The notes under the pieces: generated by a model
The model's database searches: none
Told to the model about the DNA's origin: nothing
The model's input: the letters and a program-made list of their open reading frames with translations, nothing else
Assembly: GCA_900544995.1 (NCBI GenBank)
Contig: UQXC01000080.1
Location: 1 to 5,702 of the forward strand
DNA: 5,702 nucleotides
Source: an uncultured Collinsella sp.
GTDB taxonomy: Bacteria > Actinomycetota > Coriobacteriia > Coriobacteriales > Coriobacteriaceae
Reading direction: 5' to 3'
In this document: piece after piece, positions 5,648 through 5,702 of the stretch
Position numbering within the stretch: position 1 is the stretch's first letter
Layout of the letters: each line of letters opens with the position of its first letter
Position numbers and translations under genes: made by a program

Positions 5648-5702
5648 TGAACTGCACCCCAAAACTTGGACGGCTTAAATAAGAACTACGCCGCAAGGGA
5701 CT
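5648..5702 (+). mobile_element. Left end of an IS3-family (IS150-group) insertion sequence, partial
   Basis: From 5648 the sequence begins TGAACTGCACCCC, followed by AAAACTTGGACGG. This matches, from memory, the terminal inverted repeats of IS150-group elements (TG start, CTGCACCC, then TTGGAC about 20 bases in). AAGGGA near 5695-5700 would suit a ribosome binding site for an orfA transposase gene starting just past the window. The other end and any target-site duplication are not visible. The 90 bases between the membrane-protein stop and this end (5558-5647) hold only weak dyads, including CGCTTAAGCG (5576-5585). Confidence 0.6.

Noticed and set aside
5514..5696. 60-codon minus-strand ORF running out of the right edge region
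   Set aside because: Its first residues are read out of the presumed insertion-sequence end and it overlaps the membrane-protein 3' end antisense. No coding evidence.

Overview
The window looks like a chromosomal segment from an anaerobic actinobacterium of the class Coriobacteriia, most likely a gut Collinsella-like organism. The grounds are a GC-rich coding style, a HypA hydrogenase-maturation protein, an unusually iron-sulfur-rich NAD(P)H/FAD oxidoreductase, and a Trp-rich membrane protein of a type I recall from Coriobacteria and Clostridia. The genus is an inference from style and memory, not from a search.

Layout. Positions 1-40 may hold the last codons of a rightward gene. Positions 41-341 are AT-rich (61-120 is about 32% GC) and hold no convincing gene, only a possible weak promoter and a 12-codon ORF. 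Leftward genes follow: hypA (342-761, TTG start), then a perfect 12-bp hairpin (807-842) that looks like the terminator of the next gene, and a 925-residue oxidoreductase (858-3635). A 188-bp divergent control region (3636-3823) carries two near-identical 15-bp palindromes inside a larger 10-bp inverted repeat, overlapping promoter-like sequences on both strands. Rightward lie a TetR-family regulator (3824-4486) and a polytopic, Trp-rich membrane protein (4550-5557, DUF5692-like). At the right edge (from about 5648) begins what appears to be the left terminus of an IS3-family (IS150-group) insertion sequence whose transposase would lie outside the window.

How the genes may work together. The TetR repressor probably binds the palindromes, controlling itself, the co-directional membrane protein and the divergent oxidoreductase. 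That makes a compact inducible unit: a ligand-sensing regulator, a membrane protein of unknown function (possibly a transporter or membrane sensor) and a cytoplasmic flavin/Fe-S electron-transfer enzyme. The substrate cannot be read from the sequence. hypA serves [NiFe]-hydrogenase nickel insertion. It follows the oxidoreductase on the same strand but is separated from it by the hairpin, so a functional link is possible but unproven.

Two very long open frames antisense to these genes (339-3809 plus and 3968-5575 minus) are composition artefacts and are not annotated.
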